NCBI GenBank assembly: GCA_030148915.1
Contig: JASBSN010000069.1
Span: 1-55,290, forward strand
Length of the DNA: 55,290 nucleotides
From: Thiogranum sp.
GTDB taxonomy: Bacteria; Pseudomonadota; Gammaproteobacteria; DSM-19610
Reading direction: 5' to 3'
In this document: one piece after another, positions 16,304 to 25,783 of the stretch
Layout: every line of letters starts with the position of its first letter
Numbering within the stretch: the first letter of the stretch is position 1
Made by a program: the position numbers and the translations under genes
The notes under the pieces: generated by a model
Database searches by the model: none
The model's input: only the letters and a program-made list of their open reading frames with translations
What the model was told of the DNA's origin: nothing

Positions 16304-16607
16304 TCGGCCCTGCAGCAGCGAAAGTCCCGAACCGTCCCACCGGAACACAAACCGCGCCATTCGCCCAGCCCGGCCGAATCCCGACCAGATCATGCTGGAA
16401 GGTCGCAACTCCCGACAGCCCCGATTCGAAGCCCAGCCGCTCCAACCCCGGCCCCCCAATCACTCGCCGCCCCCAAAGTCGTCTGCGCGCCGGTAAGAGG
16501 TTTTTGGTGCATGTGCGTTTTTCGCACCCTAAGCCAAAAACCTCTTACCCTGGTGCAGCGGTAACGGGATCCGTGATCCTTTCGCCAGGCTGGCGGCGAA
16601 TCACCTG
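16304..16607. other. 304-bp convergent intergenic region with repeat copy 2
   Basis: The space between rsmI and queG, which converge, is non-coding in all frames by appearance. Its left two thirds (16304-16478) are C-rich with no motif I recognise; its right part is repeat element copy 2 (16479-16562). The last 45 bp show an imperfect GGGATCCGTGATCC repeat. Confidence 0.7.
16479..16562. repeat. hairpin repeat element, copy 2 (variant apical stem)
   Basis: The core runs TTTTTGG (16501-16507), TGCATG (16508-16513), apical stem TGCG-TTTTT-CGCA (16514-16526), CCCTAAG (16527-16533) and CCAAAAA (16534-16540). The arms adjoining the core pair perfectly for nine bases (GGTAAGAGG with CCTCTTACC) and partially beyond. 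Compared with the other copies, the apical stem has changed on both sides while the unpaired TGCATG and CCCTAAG are unchanged. Confidence 0.85.
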
Positions 16608-17732
16608 CTAGCCTGCCGGTAAAGCCTTTCGCCGGGCTTGTTCGCGTAGTCCCCAGGTGACATGTTCGCGCACCAGCGCTGAAGGGTCATCACACCGTGC
16701 CTCCAGCGCGGCGCGGACACTGTCATGGTGCGGTGCATTACCCAAAGCCACGGCGATATTACGCAGCCAGCGCTGGTAGCCAATACGGCGAATGGCCGTG
16801 CCCTCGGTGTTGGCGAGAAACGCCGACTCATCCCAGGCGAACAGTTTCACCAGCGTGGCGCTGTCGAGACCCTGGCGCGGTGTGAAGTCGTTCTCCACGC
16901 CGGGCCGGGCGAAGCGATTCCAGGGGCACACCAACTGACAATCGTCACAGCCGTAAATGCGGTTGCCCAGCAGCGGCCGCAGCTCCTCTGGTATCGACCC
17001 GTGCAGTTCAATAGTCAGATAGGAAATACAGCGTCGCGCGTCGAGTCGGTAGGGGGCGACTATCGCCTGCGTGGGGCAGATATCGATGCACGCCTGGCAG
17101 TTACCGCAATGCGCGCTGGCGGGCGCGTCGATGGGCAGGGGCAGGTCGGTGAACAGCTCGCCGAGAAAAAACCAGGAGCCGCCTTTGTCGTCTATCAGAT
17201 TGGTGTGCTTGCCGATCCAGCCGAGACCCGCGTTGCGTGCAATAGCTTTCTCCAACACCGGTGCGCTGTCGGTAAAGGCGCGGTAACCGAACGGCCCGAT
17301 CCGCTGTTGAATGCGCGTGGCGAGTTTCTGCAAACGCCGGCGCAGCACCTTGTGATAGTCGCGCCCGAGTGCGTAGCGCGACAGATAGGCGCGCAGCGGG
17401 TCGTCGAGCAACTGCTCGGCGGCTTCGGCCTGCGCCGGCCAGTAGTCCATGCGCACCGAAATGATGCGGGTGGTCCCGGGCACCAGCTGTTGCGGACGAC
17501 TGCGCTTGGCGCCGTGGCGTTGCATGTAGTCCATCTCACCGTGGCAGCCCTGGTCCAGCCAGTCGAGCAGCCAGGTTTCGTCGGCCGACAGGTCGGTATC
17601 GGTAATCCCCACCTTGGCAAATCCCAGCGCCATGCCCCATTGTTTGATGGTGTGCGCCAGCGCCTGGAAGTCAATTTCCGTGCGTGACGGTGTTTCCGGG
17701 CGCACGTCACTGGATTTGGGGGAAAGCTTCAC
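16608..17732 (-). CDS. queG: epoxyqueuosine reductase QueG
   Basis: QueG reduces epoxyqueuosine to queuosine in the wobble position of tRNAs, using cobalamin and two [4Fe-4S] clusters. The second half carries both cluster motifs, CGNCQACIDICPTQAI and GCDDCQLVCPWNRF, and upstream lies RAFTDSAPVLEKAIARNAGLGWIGK, a family hallmark. The C-terminal HEAT-like tail (RNIAVALGNAPHH) is also present. The open frame reaches 17810, but homologues begin near here and a GTG at 17732 gives 374 residues and leaves 38 bp to the divergent nnrD/E start, as in many Gammaproteobacteria where the two genes are back to back. Confidence 0.93.
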   Translation of the reverse strand: MKLSPKSSDVRPETPSRTEIDFQALAHTIKQWGMALGFAKVGITDTDLSADETWLLDWLDQGCHGEMDYMQRHGAKRSRPQQLVPGTTRIISVRMDYWPAQAEAAEQLLDDPLRAYLSRYALGRDYHKVLRRRLQKLATRIQQRIGPFGYRAFTDSAPVLEKAIARNAGLGWIGKHTNLIDDKGGSWFFLGELFTDLPLPIDAPASAHCGNCQACIDICPTQAIVAPYRLDARRCISYLTIELHGSIPEELRPLLGNRIYGCDDCQLVCPWNRFARPGVENDFTPRQGLDSATLVKLFAWDESAFLANTEGTAIRRIGYQRWLRNIAVALGNAPHHDSVRAALEARCDDPSALVREHVTWGLREQARRKALPAG

Positions 17733-17770
17733 GGTATGGTTCCGAGCCAGAAACTGAGGTGCTCCACAGT

Positions 17771-19261
17771 ATGCCTGAAACAGAGGATATTCCGCTTTAT
17801 ACCGTCGCACAGGTGCGGGAACTCGAGCGCCTCGCCATCGACGTGCACGGTCTCGCCGGCTATGAGCTGATGGGCCGCGCAGCGGGGGCGCTGGCGCGTC
17901 AGATCGCCGCCCAGTGGCCCGGCCAGACGCCGGTATGCGTCCTCTGTGGGCCCGGCAACAACGCCGGCGACGGCTATCTGCTGGCGCACCTGTTGCGGCA
18001 GGCGGGGCGTCCGGTCAGCGTGCTGGCGCTGGCCGATCGGCAGCGCCTCGGTGGCGACGCGCGACGCGCCGCCGACGAGTATAGCGCTGCCGGTGGACAG
18101 ATCGGACAGTTCAACGGTGAGCTGCCGGCCGCCGTCGGCCTGCTGGTCGACGCCCTGCTGGGAGTCGGGCTCGACCGCGACCTCGAGGGGGCCTACCGCA
18201 GCGCCGTTGAGGCCGTGAACCGGCACCCGGCCCCGGTGCTGGCGGTTGATATTCCCAGCGGCCTGCACGCCGACAGCGGCCGGGTGCTGGGGGTCGCAGT
18301 GGAGGCCCTCACCACAGTAACTTTCCTCGGTCATAAGCGCGGGCTGTATACGGGCGCCGGTGTGCGCTGTGCCGGGCGGGTGGTGTGCGACGACCTGGGT
18401 GTGCCGGCCGAGTACCACACTGGCGTCGAGGCCGCCGTGCGGCTCATGCAACAGCCACCGCTCGGTGCGCTGAGCGCCCGGCGTCCGGCCGATGCGCACA
18501 AAGGCGATTTCGGTCATGTACTGGTGGTCGGCGGGGCGCCCGGTATGGCCGGCGCCGCGCGCCTGGCGGGTGAAGCCGCGGCGCGCAGCGGCGCCGGCCT
18601 GGTGTCGGTCGCGACCCACCCGACACACGCCGCCGTCCTCAACGCGGGACGTCCCGAGCTGATGGTGCGGGGGGTAGCGTCGCGCCTCCAGCTCGCCGCT
18701 ATGCTGGCGCGCGCCACGCGGGTGGTGGTGGGCCCCGGCCTGGGGCGCGAGCCTTGGTCGCGCCGATTGTTCGATCAGGTGCTGGACAGCGCTCTGCCGC
18801 TGGTCGTCGATGCCGACGCACTGAACCTGTTGGCAGCCGATCCTCTGCTGCGCCCTGACTGGGTACTGACGCCCCACCCGGGGGAAGCGGCGCGCTTGCT
18901 GGGGACCAGTGCTGCGGCGATACAGGACGACCGCTTTGCGGCTTTGCGGGCGCTGCAATCGCGCTTCGGCGCAACCGTAGTGCTGAAAGGTTCGGGCACT
19001 CTGGTGGCTGCCGCTGAACGGCCCTGGCGCCTGTGCGCGGCGGGCAACCCGGGTATGGCCAGCGGCGGCATGGGCGATGTGCTTGGCGGTCTGATCGGCG
19101 CGCTGTGGGCGCAGGGGTTGCCGCCCTTCGAGGCCGCTTGCAGCGCGGTTTGTCTGCATGCTCAGGCCGCCGACCGCTTGGCCGCCGTGGACGGCGAACG
19201 GGGTTTACTGGCGGGCGATTTGATGGCCATGGTGCGGCGTTTGCTCAATGAACCGGTTTGA
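17771..19261 (+). CDS. nnrD: bifunctional NAD(P)HX epimerase / ADP-dependent NAD(P)HX dehydratase
   Basis: This 496-residue protein (YjeF, NnrE+NnrD) repairs hydrated NAD(P)H. The N-terminal epimerase domain has VLCGPGNNAGDGYLLAHLL and LVDALLGVGLDR; the C-terminal ribokinase-like dehydratase has HVLVVGGAPGMAGAARLA, VVDADALNLL, KGSGTLVAA and GNPGMASGGMGDVLGGLIGAL. The ATG at 17771 is preceded by GAGGT ten bases upstream. It overlaps the start of tsaE by 14 bp and opens the conserved nnrD/E-tsaE-amiB-mutL-miaA-hfq cluster. Confidence 0.95.
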   Translation: MPETEDIPLYTVAQVRELERLAIDVHGLAGYELMGRAAGALARQIAAQWPGQTPVCVLCGPGNNAGDGYLLAHLLRQAGRPVSVLALADRQRLGGDARRAADEYSAAGGQIGQFNGELPAAVGLLVDALLGVGLDRDLEGAYRSAVEAVNRHPAPVLAVDIPSGLHADSGRVLGVAVEALTTVTFLGHKRGLYTGAGVRCAGRVVCDDLGVPAEYHTGVEAAVRLMQQPPLGALSARRPADAHKGDFGHVLVVGGAPGMAGAARLAGEAAARSGAGLVSVATHPTHAAVLNAGRPELMVRGVASRLQLAAMLARATRVVVGPGLGREPWSRRLFDQVLDSALPLVVDADALNLLAADPLLRPDWVLTPHPGEAARLLGTSAAAIQDDRFAALRALQSRFGATVVLKGSGTLVAAAERPWRLCAAGNPGMASGGMGDVLGGLIGALWAQGLPPFEAACSAVCLHAQAADRLAAVDGERGLLAGDLMAMVRRLLNEPV

Positions 19262-19706
19262 AACGGTGCTCGCCGATACCGCGGCGACCGAAGCCTTCGG
19301 CGCGCGGCTGGCGGCCTGCTGCGGGGGCGGCCTGGTGGTGTTTCTCAGTGGCGAACTGGGCGCCGGCAAAACCACGCTGGTGCGCGGTCTGCTGCGCGCG
19401 CTCGGACATGTCGGGCCGGTGAAAAGTCCGACCTACACCCTGGTGGAGTCCTACCAGCCGGGCGAGTTTCCGCTGCATCACTTCGACCTGTATCGTCTCG
19501 CTGACGCCGAAGAGCTGGAGTGGCTGGGTATCCGTGATCTGATGAGCCCGGAGGCCGTGTGTCTGTTCGAGTGGCCGCAGCGCGGGCGGGGTCTGCTGCC
19601 CTCGGCCGACCTGCTGCTGACGCTGGCATACCACTCGCCGGGTCGTCGTGTAACGGTCGAAGCGCACACCGCGCGCGGGGAGGCGTTGTTGGGTTGCCTC
19701 AGCTAA
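19248..19706 (+). CDS. tsaE: tRNA threonylcarbamoyladenosine synthesis ATPase TsaE
   Basis: TsaE works with TsaB, TsaC and TsaD to make t6A at position 37 of ANN-decoding tRNAs. The 152-residue protein has the Walker A GELGAGKTTLVRGLL (about 36-50), the VKSPTYTLVESY segment and HFDLYRL with its metal-binding Asp. Start overlaps nnrD/E, suggesting coupled translation. An AT-rich 121-bp gap with a promoter candidate follows. Confidence 0.95.
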   Translation: MNRFETVLADTAATEAFGARLAACCGGGLVVFLSGELGAGKTTLVRGLLRALGHVGPVKSPTYTLVESYQPGEFPLHHFDLYRLADAEELEWLGIRDLMSPEAVCLFEWPQRGRGLLPSADLLLTLAYHSPGRRVTVEAHTARGEALLGCLS

Positions 19707-19716
19707 ATCTATTAAT

Positions 19717-19744
19717 TTGATTTGCTAAATAAGACTGCTATCTT
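19717..19744 (+). promoter_or_regulatory. candidate sigma-70 promoter for amiB
   Basis: TTGATT (19717-19722) and TATCTT (19739-19744) are separated by 16 bp in an AT-rich island between tsaE and amiB, about 85 bp before the amiB start. Four of six bases match at each element. Confidence 0.4.
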
Positions 19745-19827
19745 ATCGAGAATTAAGTCAATTTGTTGAAATATCCGAAGGGATGCGGTATATATCGCCA
19801 TGGGATGGACGATTTGGGGGGGTTCGC

Positions 19828-21129
19828 GTGAGACGGTTCGCCTGGCTAATCCTGTTACTGCTGTCCTGGCAGGTGAAGGGTGCGCCACCGCTAAAGGTGG
19901 AGGGCGTGCGCCTGTGGGCGGCCCCCGACAGTACCCGCGTCGTGTTCGATGTCTCCGGCCCGATCAAACACCGCCTGTTCCGCCTGAAAAACCCCAACCG
20001 GCTGGTTATCGACTTGTCCGATGCCGCGATTGCCCCGGGGGTGCAGAAAAGTTTCGCCAGCGGAGGCATCGTCACGTCGTTGCGCAGCGGGCCGCGTAAC
20101 GGCCACGACCTGCGCCTGGTGCTGGATCTTTCCGGCCCGACAAATCCGAAAAGCTTTGTGCTCAAACCCAACAAGCAGTACGGCCATCGCTTGGTCATCG
20201 ATCTTTTTGATGCCGGTAAACGCTCCGGCGCCAGGGCCAAAACCGCGGTAAAAAGTCAGCCCGCCAAACTGCGCGATCTGGTGATTGCCATCGACGCGGG
20301 TCACGGTGGAGAAGATCCGGGTGCGCGGGGCAGGAAAGGCACGCGCGAAAAAGACGTGGTGCTGGCGATCTCCCGTCGTTTGGCCAGATTGGTTGACCGC
20401 GAACCCGGTATGCGCGCGGTGCTGGTGCGCAAGGGCGATTACTATATCGGCCTGCGCAAGCGCATGGAGATCGCGCGCAAACACCGCGCCGACCTGTTTA
20501 TTTCCATTCACGCCGATGCCTTTAAGGACCGACGGGTGAAAGGCGCATCGGTGTATGCCGTGTCACGGCGTGGCGCCTCTTCGGAAATGGCCCGCTGGCT
20601 GGCGGCGCGGGAAAACGCTGCCGATCTGGTGGGCGGTGTCAGCCTGGACGATAAAGACGATCTGCTGGCCGAAGTGCTGCTCGATCTGGCCCAGACCGCG
20701 ACCCTCGAAGCCAGCAACGAAGTGGCGGCCAATGTGTTGCGGGAAATGACGCGCGTGGGCTCGGTGCACAAACGCAGTGTGCAGCACGCCGGTTTTATGG
20801 TGCTCAAATCCCCCGATATTCCCTCGCTGTTGGTGGAGACAGCGTTTATTTCCAACCCCAGCGAAGAGACCCGGCTGCGCAGCGGCAAGCACCAGCAACA
20901 GGTCGCCACGGCGATCATGGTCGGAGTGCGCAAGTATTTCAACGATAACCCGCCGCCCGGCACGCTGGTGGCGCGGGACGGTCCGCGCCGCCATGTGATT
21001 CGTCGTGGCGACACGCTCAGCCAGCTGGCGCAGCGCTACGGTGTCAGTATGGCCTCCTTGCGCCGTTACAATCAGTTGCGTGACGATAGGTTGCTGGTGG
21101 GCGCGGTGTTGAGTATCCCCGGCGGGTAG
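19828..21129 (+). CDS. amiB: N-acetylmuramoyl-L-alanine amidase, AmiB-like
   Basis: The protein cleaves the amide between MurNAc and the stem peptide during cell separation. After a Sec signal ([19 protein letters not shown]) it has an AMIN domain (about 20-120), which targets septal peptidoglycan, an Amidase_3 catalytic domain with Zn ligands in [14 protein letters not shown] and SIHADAFKD and the catalytic Glu in [11 protein letters not shown], and one C-terminal LysM domain ([19 protein letters not shown]). The open frame begins at 19783, but the GTG at 19828 directly precedes the signal peptide and has a G-rich ribosome-binding site, so I used it. Order tsaE-amiB-mutL is conserved. Confidence 0.93.
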   Translation: MRRFAWLILLLLSWQVKGAPPLKVEGVRLWAAPDSTRVVFDVSGPIKHRLFRLKNPNRLVIDLSDAAIAPGVQKSFASGGIVTSLRSGPRNGHDLRLVLDLSGPTNPKSFVLKPNKQYGHRLVIDLFDAGKRSGARAKTAVKSQPAKLRDLVIAIDAGHGGEDPGARGRKGTREKDVVLAISRRLARLVDREPGMRAVLVRKGDYYIGLRKRMEIARKHRADLFISIHADAFKDRRVKGASVYAVSRRGASSEMARWLAARENAADLVGGVSLDDKDDLLAEVLLDLAQTATLEASNEVAANVLREMTRVGSVHKRSVQHAGFMVLKSPDIPSLLVETAFISNPSEETRLRSGKHQQQVATAIMVGVRKYFNDNPPPGTLVARDGPRRHVIRRGDTLSQLAQRYGVSMASLRRYNQLRDDRLLVGAVLSIPGG

Positions 21130-21175
21130 TCGCCGGCGTCTTTGCGCGGTGTGCCGTGCGCGGTACCATGGCGGC

Positions 21176-22966
21176 ATGCGCATTCACCCTCTGAACCCCC
21201 AGCTGATCAACCAGATTGCCGCCGGCGAAGTGGTCGAGCGACCGGCTTCGGTGCTCAAGGAGCTGCTGGAAAACAGCCTGGATGCCGGGGCCAGCCGGAT
21301 TGAAATCGATATCGAGGAAGGCGGCAAGCGGCTGGTCAGGGTGCGCGATAACGGTCAGGGTATTCACCGTGACGATCTGGGTCTGGCGCTGTCGCGCCAC
21401 GCCACCAGTAAAATTGCCTCGCTGGAAGACCTGGAAAAGGTCGTCAGCCTCGGCTTTCGCGGCGAAGCGCTGCCCAGTATTGCCTCGGTGTCGCGGCTGC
21501 GGGTGCAATCGCGTACCGCGCACGACAGCAGTGGCTGGGAGGTGCGCGGGGACGGTCGTGAACAGACCCCCGCCGCCGCACCGGTGGCGCACCCTCAAGG
21601 CACGACCATCGAGGTGCACGATCTGTTTTTCAACGTGCCGGCGCGGCGCAAGTTCCTGCGCAGCGAAACCACGGAGTACAAGCACCTCGAAGCGGTGTAT
21701 CAGCGCGTTGCGCTGAGCCGTCCGGAGATCGAACTGCTGGTGCGGCGCAAGCGCAAGGTATTGCATCACTTGCGCGGTGTGCCGACAGATGCCGGGCGTC
21801 TAGAACGACTCAGGGCGGTGCTCGGCGAAGCCTTTGCCGAGCAGGCCATCGGCCTGGAGTACAGCGCGGCCGGTTTGCGGCTGCACGGTTGGGTGGCGCA
21901 GCCGGCGTTCAACCGCAGTCAGCCCGATTTGCAGTATTTTTTTGTCAACGGGCGCGCGGTGCGTGACAAGCTGCTCGCTCACGCTGTACGCCAGGCTTAT
22001 CAGGATGTGTTGTACCACGGGCGTTTTCCGGCCTTTGTATTGTATCTGGAGCTCGACCCGGCCAGCGTCGACGTCAACGCGCACCCGGCCAAGCACGAGG
22101 TGCGTTTCCGCGAATCGCGCTTGATCCATGACATGGTGTTTCGCACCGTGCATCGGGTGCTGGCCGATGTGCGCCCGGGCGTGGAGGCGAGCGCCGCGCC
22201 GCTGGCGCCCGCCGCCCAGGGCGCCCGCGCAGAGTCTGTCTGGCCGCCCGCCCGCCAGCAGGGTATGCCGTTACAGGTGAGCGAGCAGCTCGGGCATTAC
22301 CAGCGCCTGCACGGCGGTGCACCGGCCCATTCGGGGGCGGCAACCGCCTGGCCGCCGCCCGCCAGCGGCGCGCAAACCGATACACCGCCGCTGGGATTTG
22401 CGCTGGCGCAACTCAAGGGGGTGTTCATTCTGGCCGAGAACGCCGACGGCCTGGTGTTGGTGGATATGCACGCGGCCCACGAGCGCATCAGTTACGAACA
22501 CCTCAAACACAGCTACGGCGAGCAAGGTATCCGTTCTCAGCCGCTGCTGGTGCCGTTGACTCTGGCGGTCAGTGAGACCGAAGCCGACGAGGCCGAGCAG
22601 CGCCGCGACTGGTTTGCGGCACTGGGCTTCGAGCTCGACCGGCAAGGGCCGGAGCAGCTACTGATCCGCCAGGTGCCGGCGCTGCTCGCCGATGTGGACA
22701 GCGCGGCCCTGGTGCGCGATGTGCTGGCCGACTGCCGCAACCATGGGCGCAGCCAGCGCATCGAAACGGCCGTCAATGAGTTGCTTTCAACCATGGCCTG
22801 CCACGGTTCAGTGCGCGCCAACCGGCTACTGACAGTGACGGAAATGAACGCCTTGTTGCGAGACATGGAGCGTACCGAGCGCTCCGGCCAGTGTAACCAC
22901 GGTCGGCCGACCTGGGTGCAGCTTGAGATGAAAGAATTGAATGGCCTGTTCATGCGCGGTCGCTGA
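21176..22966 (+). CDS. mutL: DNA mismatch repair protein MutL (endonuclease type)
   Basis: MutL couples mismatch recognition by MutS to strand incision. The GHKL ATPase motifs are clear in the N-terminus: [19 protein letters not shown] and [14 protein letters not shown]. The 596-residue protein also carries the C-terminal endonuclease set: [12 protein letters not shown] (430-441, the DQHAxxExxxxE metal motif with Met for Gln), [11 protein letters not shown] and CNHGRPT. This type nicks DNA itself, as in Pseudomonas, and usually goes with absence of MutH. A Pro/Ala-rich linker (about 340-410) joins the domains. The frame is open from 21149, but ATG 21176 ([19 protein letters not shown]) is the family start. 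Confidence 0.96.
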   Translation: MRIHPLNPQLINQIAAGEVVERPASVLKELLENSLDAGASRIEIDIEEGGKRLVRVRDNGQGIHRDDLGLALSRHATSKIASLEDLEKVVSLGFRGEALPSIASVSRLRVQSRTAHDSSGWEVRGDGREQTPAAAPVAHPQGTTIEVHDLFFNVPARRKFLRSETTEYKHLEAVYQRVALSRPEIELLVRRKRKVLHHLRGVPTDAGRLERLRAVLGEAFAEQAIGLEYSAAGLRLHGWVAQPAFNRSQPDLQYFFVNGRAVRDKLLAHAVRQAYQDVLYHGRFPAFVLYLELDPASVDVNAHPAKHEVRFRESRLIHDMVFRTVHRVLADVRPGVEASAAPLAPAAQGARAESVWPPARQQGMPLQVSEQLGHYQRLHGGAPAHSGAATAWPPPASGAQTDTPPLGFALAQLKGVFILAENADGLVLVDMHAAHERISYEHLKHSYGEQGIRSQPLLVPLTLAVSETEADEAEQRRDWFAALGFELDRQGPEQLLIRQVPALLADVDSAALVRDVLADCRNHGRSQRIETAVNELLSTMACHGSVRANRLLTVTEMNALLRDMERTERSGQCNHGRPTWVQLEMKELNGLFMRGR

Positions 22967-23005
22967 GCGCTCGCCCGGTCGGCGCGCGGCACGGGTCGGC
23001 GCGCT

Positions 23006-23947
23006 ATGAGTCAGCCGCTGGCGATTCTGCTGATGGGGCCGACGGCCTCGGGTAAAACCGGCCTCGCGGTGGAGCTGGTACAGCGCTTGGCGCTGGAGAT
23101 CGTCAGTGTCGATTCGGCACTGATTTACCGCGGCATGGATATCGGTACGGCCAAACCGGACGCGGCCACGCTGCAGCGGGCGCCGCATCATCTGATCGAT
23201 ATCCGCGAGCCCGCCGAAATTTATTCCGCGGCGGCCTTTCGCGACGATGCTCTGGCGGCGATGGCGCAGATCCGGCGGCGCGGCAACACGCCGCTGCTGG
23301 TGGGCGGCACCACGCTGTATTTCCGCGCCTTGGAACTGGGCTTGTCAGCGTTGCCGGGGGCTGACCCGCTGCTGCGGGCGCGTCTGGAAGCGCAAGCTCA
23401 AACAATTGGCTGGCCGGCCATGCACGCGCGGCTGCAGCGCCTCGACCCGCGGGCGGCCGCCCGTATCCATCCCAATGATCCGCAGCGCATTCAGCGCGCG
23501 CTCGAAGTGCAGGCGCTGTGCGGTGCGACACTGAGCGAGTTGCAGGCCGCGGGGCGGGTGCCCTCGCCGGGTTGGCGCTTTGTAAAAATTATCCTCGAGC
23601 CGTGTGACCGTCGCTGGTTGCACCAGCGCATCGAGACCCGTTTCCGCGCCATGGTGGACCAGGGGCTGCTGGAGGAGGTGCGGGGGCTGCGCGCACGCGG
23701 TGATCTGCATCCGGATCTGCCCTCGATGCGTGCCGTCGGCTACCGTCAGGCATGGGCCTGCCTGGAAGGGAACCTCTCGGGCGAGGAGTGGGTCGAACGG
23801 GGTGTTATCGCTACCCGCCAATACGCCAAGCGTCAGATGACGTGGTTACGCGCCGAGCCCGACGCCCACCGGGTGGACCCACAGGGCGCGGATCCGGTAG
23901 CAACTATAATGAATCTCATCCTCGGGGCTGGCGCAGCAGTCCCTTGA
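23006..23947 (+). CDS. miaA: tRNA dimethylallyltransferase MiaA
   Basis: MiaA transfers the dimethylallyl group to A37 of tRNAs reading UNN codons. Visible features are the P-loop GPTASGKT (11-18), VDSALIYRGMDIGTAKP, HHLIDI and PLLVGGTTLYFRAL, and the C-terminal SMRAVGYRQ and TRQYAKRQMTWLR segments that bind tRNA. Length (313) is normal. It follows mutL by 39 bp and precedes hfq, the standard order; in E. coli hfq promoters lie within miaA. Confidence 0.96.
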   Translation: MSQPLAILLMGPTASGKTGLAVELVQRLALEIVSVDSALIYRGMDIGTAKPDAATLQRAPHHLIDIREPAEIYSAAAFRDDALAAMAQIRRRGNTPLLVGGTTLYFRALELGLSALPGADPLLRARLEAQAQTIGWPAMHARLQRLDPRAAARIHPNDPQRIQRALEVQALCGATLSELQAAGRVPSPGWRFVKIILEPCDRRWLHQRIETRFRAMVDQGLLEEVRGLRARGDLHPDLPSMRAVGYRQAWACLEGNLSGEEWVERGVIATRQYAKRQMTWLRAEPDAHRVDPQGADPVATIMNLILGAGAAVP

Positions 23948-24090
23948 CTGTGTTATAGTTTTAGATCTATGGAAAATCTTAACCGCAAATGGATGCGGCT
24001 TGAATGACTTTGTTCTCACTCCCCACTCAGGCGCTTTACCGGGTAGGAGAACGAAATTTGGTGCACGTTACGAGAAGAAGGAGAAATGAC

Positions 24091-24345
24091 ATGGCCAGAG
24101 GTCAGTCACTGCAAGAACCTTTCCTGAATGCGCTGAGAAAAGAACGTATTCCGGTGGCGATTTATCTGGTTAACGGCATAAAGCTTCAGGGCCAGATTGA
24201 GTCGTTCGACCAATTTGTGGTTCTGCTGAAGAACAGTGTCAGCCAGATGGTTTACAAGCACGCGATCTCCACGGTGGTTCCGGCGCGCAACGTGCGCCTT
24301 GCGAGCGGTGATGACGGCAACGGCGCCGATAACGGTAACGCCTAA
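24091..24345 (+). CDS. hfq: RNA chaperone Hfq
   Basis: Hfq forms a hexamer that matches small RNAs to their mRNA targets. The 84-residue protein has Sm1 ([26 protein letters not shown]) and Sm2 ([11 protein letters not shown]) motifs, with a short acidic/Gly-Asn tail typical of non-enteric members. The ATG at 24091 has AAGGAG eight bases upstream; the open frame extends to 24004 but those residues are not Hfq-like. Upstream (23944-24000) TTGACT occurs without a well-spaced -10, so any local promoter is uncertain. Confidence 0.97.
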   Translation: MARGQSLQEPFLNALRKERIPVAIYLVNGIKLQGQIESFDQFVVLLKNSVSQMVYKHAISTVVPARNVRLASGDDGNGADNGNA

Positions 24346-24360
24346 TCCCGTCATGTCGAT

Positions 24361-24387
24361 ACAGGGCCGGCCGCTGGCCGGCCCTGT
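24361..24387 (+). terminator. GC-rich hairpin between hfq and hflX
   Basis: A perfect 12-bp stem (ACAGGGCCGGCC paired with GGCCGGCCCTGT) with a 3-nt loop lies 15 bp after the hfq stop. No clean T-tract follows (GCAGTCTGTCT), so it is more likely a partial terminator or an mRNA-stabilising end for the hfq message than a full stop. Confidence 0.5.
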
Positions 24388-24398
24388 GCAGTCTGTCT

Positions 24399-25721
24399 AT
24401 GTTTGAACGTCCCCAGAGCAGCGAACGGGCGGTCCTCGTTCATGTCGATTTTCCCGGAAAATCTGAACCCGAAGACCTGTTGGAGTTTTCCGATTTGGTA
24501 CGCTCCGCGGGCGCGCTCCCGGTAGCCACCCTTACCGCCAGCCGCGCCGCGCCTGACCCGCGGTACTACATCGGCGGTGGCAAAGCCGAGGAGATCCGCG
24601 ATCAGGTGCTCGAGCAACACGCCGGCCTGGTTATTTTTAATCACGAACTCAGCCCCAGCCAGGAGCGCAACCTGGAAAAGCTGTTACAGGCGCGCGTGCT
24701 GGATCGCACCGGGCTGATTCTGGATATTTTCGCCCAGCGGGCGCGTTCCTTCGAGGGCAAGTTGCAGGTGGAACTGGCCCAGCTGCAGCATTTGTCCACG
24801 CGTCTGGTGCGCGGTTGGACCCACCTTGAGCGGCAGAAGGGCGGTATCGGTCTGCGCGGTCCGGGCGAAACCCAATTGGAGACCGACCGCCGGCTGCTCG
24901 GCCAGCGTATCAAGCAGATCCACAAACGCCTGGAGAAGGTGCGCGGCCAGCGCGAACAGGGGCGCCGGGCCCGGCAGCGCGCCGAGGTACCCACGGTGGC
25001 GCTGGTGGGTTACACCAATGCCGGCAAATCGACGCTTTTCAACCGGCTCTGCGCGGCCGAGGTGTACGCCGCCGATCAGCTGTTCGCCACCCTGGATCCG
25101 ACTCTGCGGCGCCTGGAGCTGGCCGGTTTCGGGCCGGTGGTGCTGGCCGACACGGTCGGTTTTGTGCGCAAGCTGCCGCATGAGCTGGTGGCCGCGTTTC
25201 GCGCCACCCTGGAGGAAACCCTGCAGGCTGATCTGCTACTACACGTGGTCGATGCCCATGACCCCGAGCGCCACACGCGTATCGAGCAGGTCAACGAGGT
25301 GCTGGGGGCCATCGGCGCCGGCGATGTGCCGCAGATTCTGGCCTACAACAAAATTGATCTCAGCGGCGAGCCGGCGCAGTTGCTGCGTGATGTCGAAGGC
25401 CGTGTCAGCCGCGTGTGGTGTGCCGCGGCCAGCGGTCTCGGACTGGAACTGATCGAGCAGGCGCTCGGCGAGTATTTTCTCTCCGATCAGGTAAGCGGCT
25501 GGTTATACCTGCCGCCGGAGTGTGGTCGACTGCGCGCAACGCTCTATCGGACCGGCCAGATCGTGCAGGATCAGGCGGCGCAGGAGGGCGGTTGGTGGCT
25601 GGATATTCGCATCAGCGAACGCGAACTGGCGGCGATTTTTCGCCGCGAAAAGCGCGCCTACCGGCTTTTGGCGGAGCGAGAGCTGCCACTGCGTGTTGCG
25701 GGCGGCGCCCAAGCTCCCTAG
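24399..25721 (+). CDS. hflX: ribosome-associated GTPase HflX
   Basis: HflX binds the large ribosomal subunit and splits or rescues stalled 70S ribosomes. The 440-residue protein has the HflX N-terminal domain (YYIGGGKAEEI, VIFNHELSPSQERNLE), the GxGE box KGGIGLRGPGETQLETDRRLL and the GTPase motifs G1 GYTNAGKST, G3 DTVGFV and G4 NKID. It follows the hfq hairpin directly and is closed by a strong terminator. Confidence 0.96.
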   Translation: MFERPQSSERAVLVHVDFPGKSEPEDLLEFSDLVRSAGALPVATLTASRAAPDPRYYIGGGKAEEIRDQVLEQHAGLVIFNHELSPSQERNLEKLLQARVLDRTGLILDIFAQRARSFEGKLQVELAQLQHLSTRLVRGWTHLERQKGGIGLRGPGETQLETDRRLLGQRIKQIHKRLEKVRGQREQGRRARQRAEVPTVALVGYTNAGKSTLFNRLCAAEVYAADQLFATLDPTLRRLELAGFGPVVLADTVGFVRKLPHELVAAFRATLEETLQADLLLHVVDAHDPERHTRIEQVNEVLGAIGAGDVPQILAYNKIDLSGEPAQLLRDVEGRVSRVWCAAASGLGLELIEQALGEYFLSDQVSGWLYLPPECGRLRATLYRTGQIVQDQAAQEGGWWLDIRISERELAAIFRREKRAYRLLAERELPLRVAGGAQAP

Positions 25722-25734
25722 AATTTGCCCTTTG

Positions 25735-25761
25735 CCCCCTCCCGCAAGGAGGGGGGTTTTA
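25735..25761 (+). terminator. rho-independent terminator after hflX
   Basis: CCCCCTCC and GGAGGGGG form an 8-bp stem around CGCAA, followed by TTTTATTTG. It sits 13 bp after the hflX stop and separates hflX from hflK. Confidence 0.85.
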
Positions 25762-25783
25762 TTTGTAAACTTCGGAGTCATAC

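Noticed and set aside
17729-19159. 476-codon open frame antisense to nnrD/E
   Set aside because: High GC gives long antisense frames. It mirrors a gene with clear domains and its translation is rich in His, Arg and Gln without any motif.
23944-23971. sigma-70 promoter upstream of hfq
   Set aside because: TTGACT is present but no -10 occurs at 16-18 bp.
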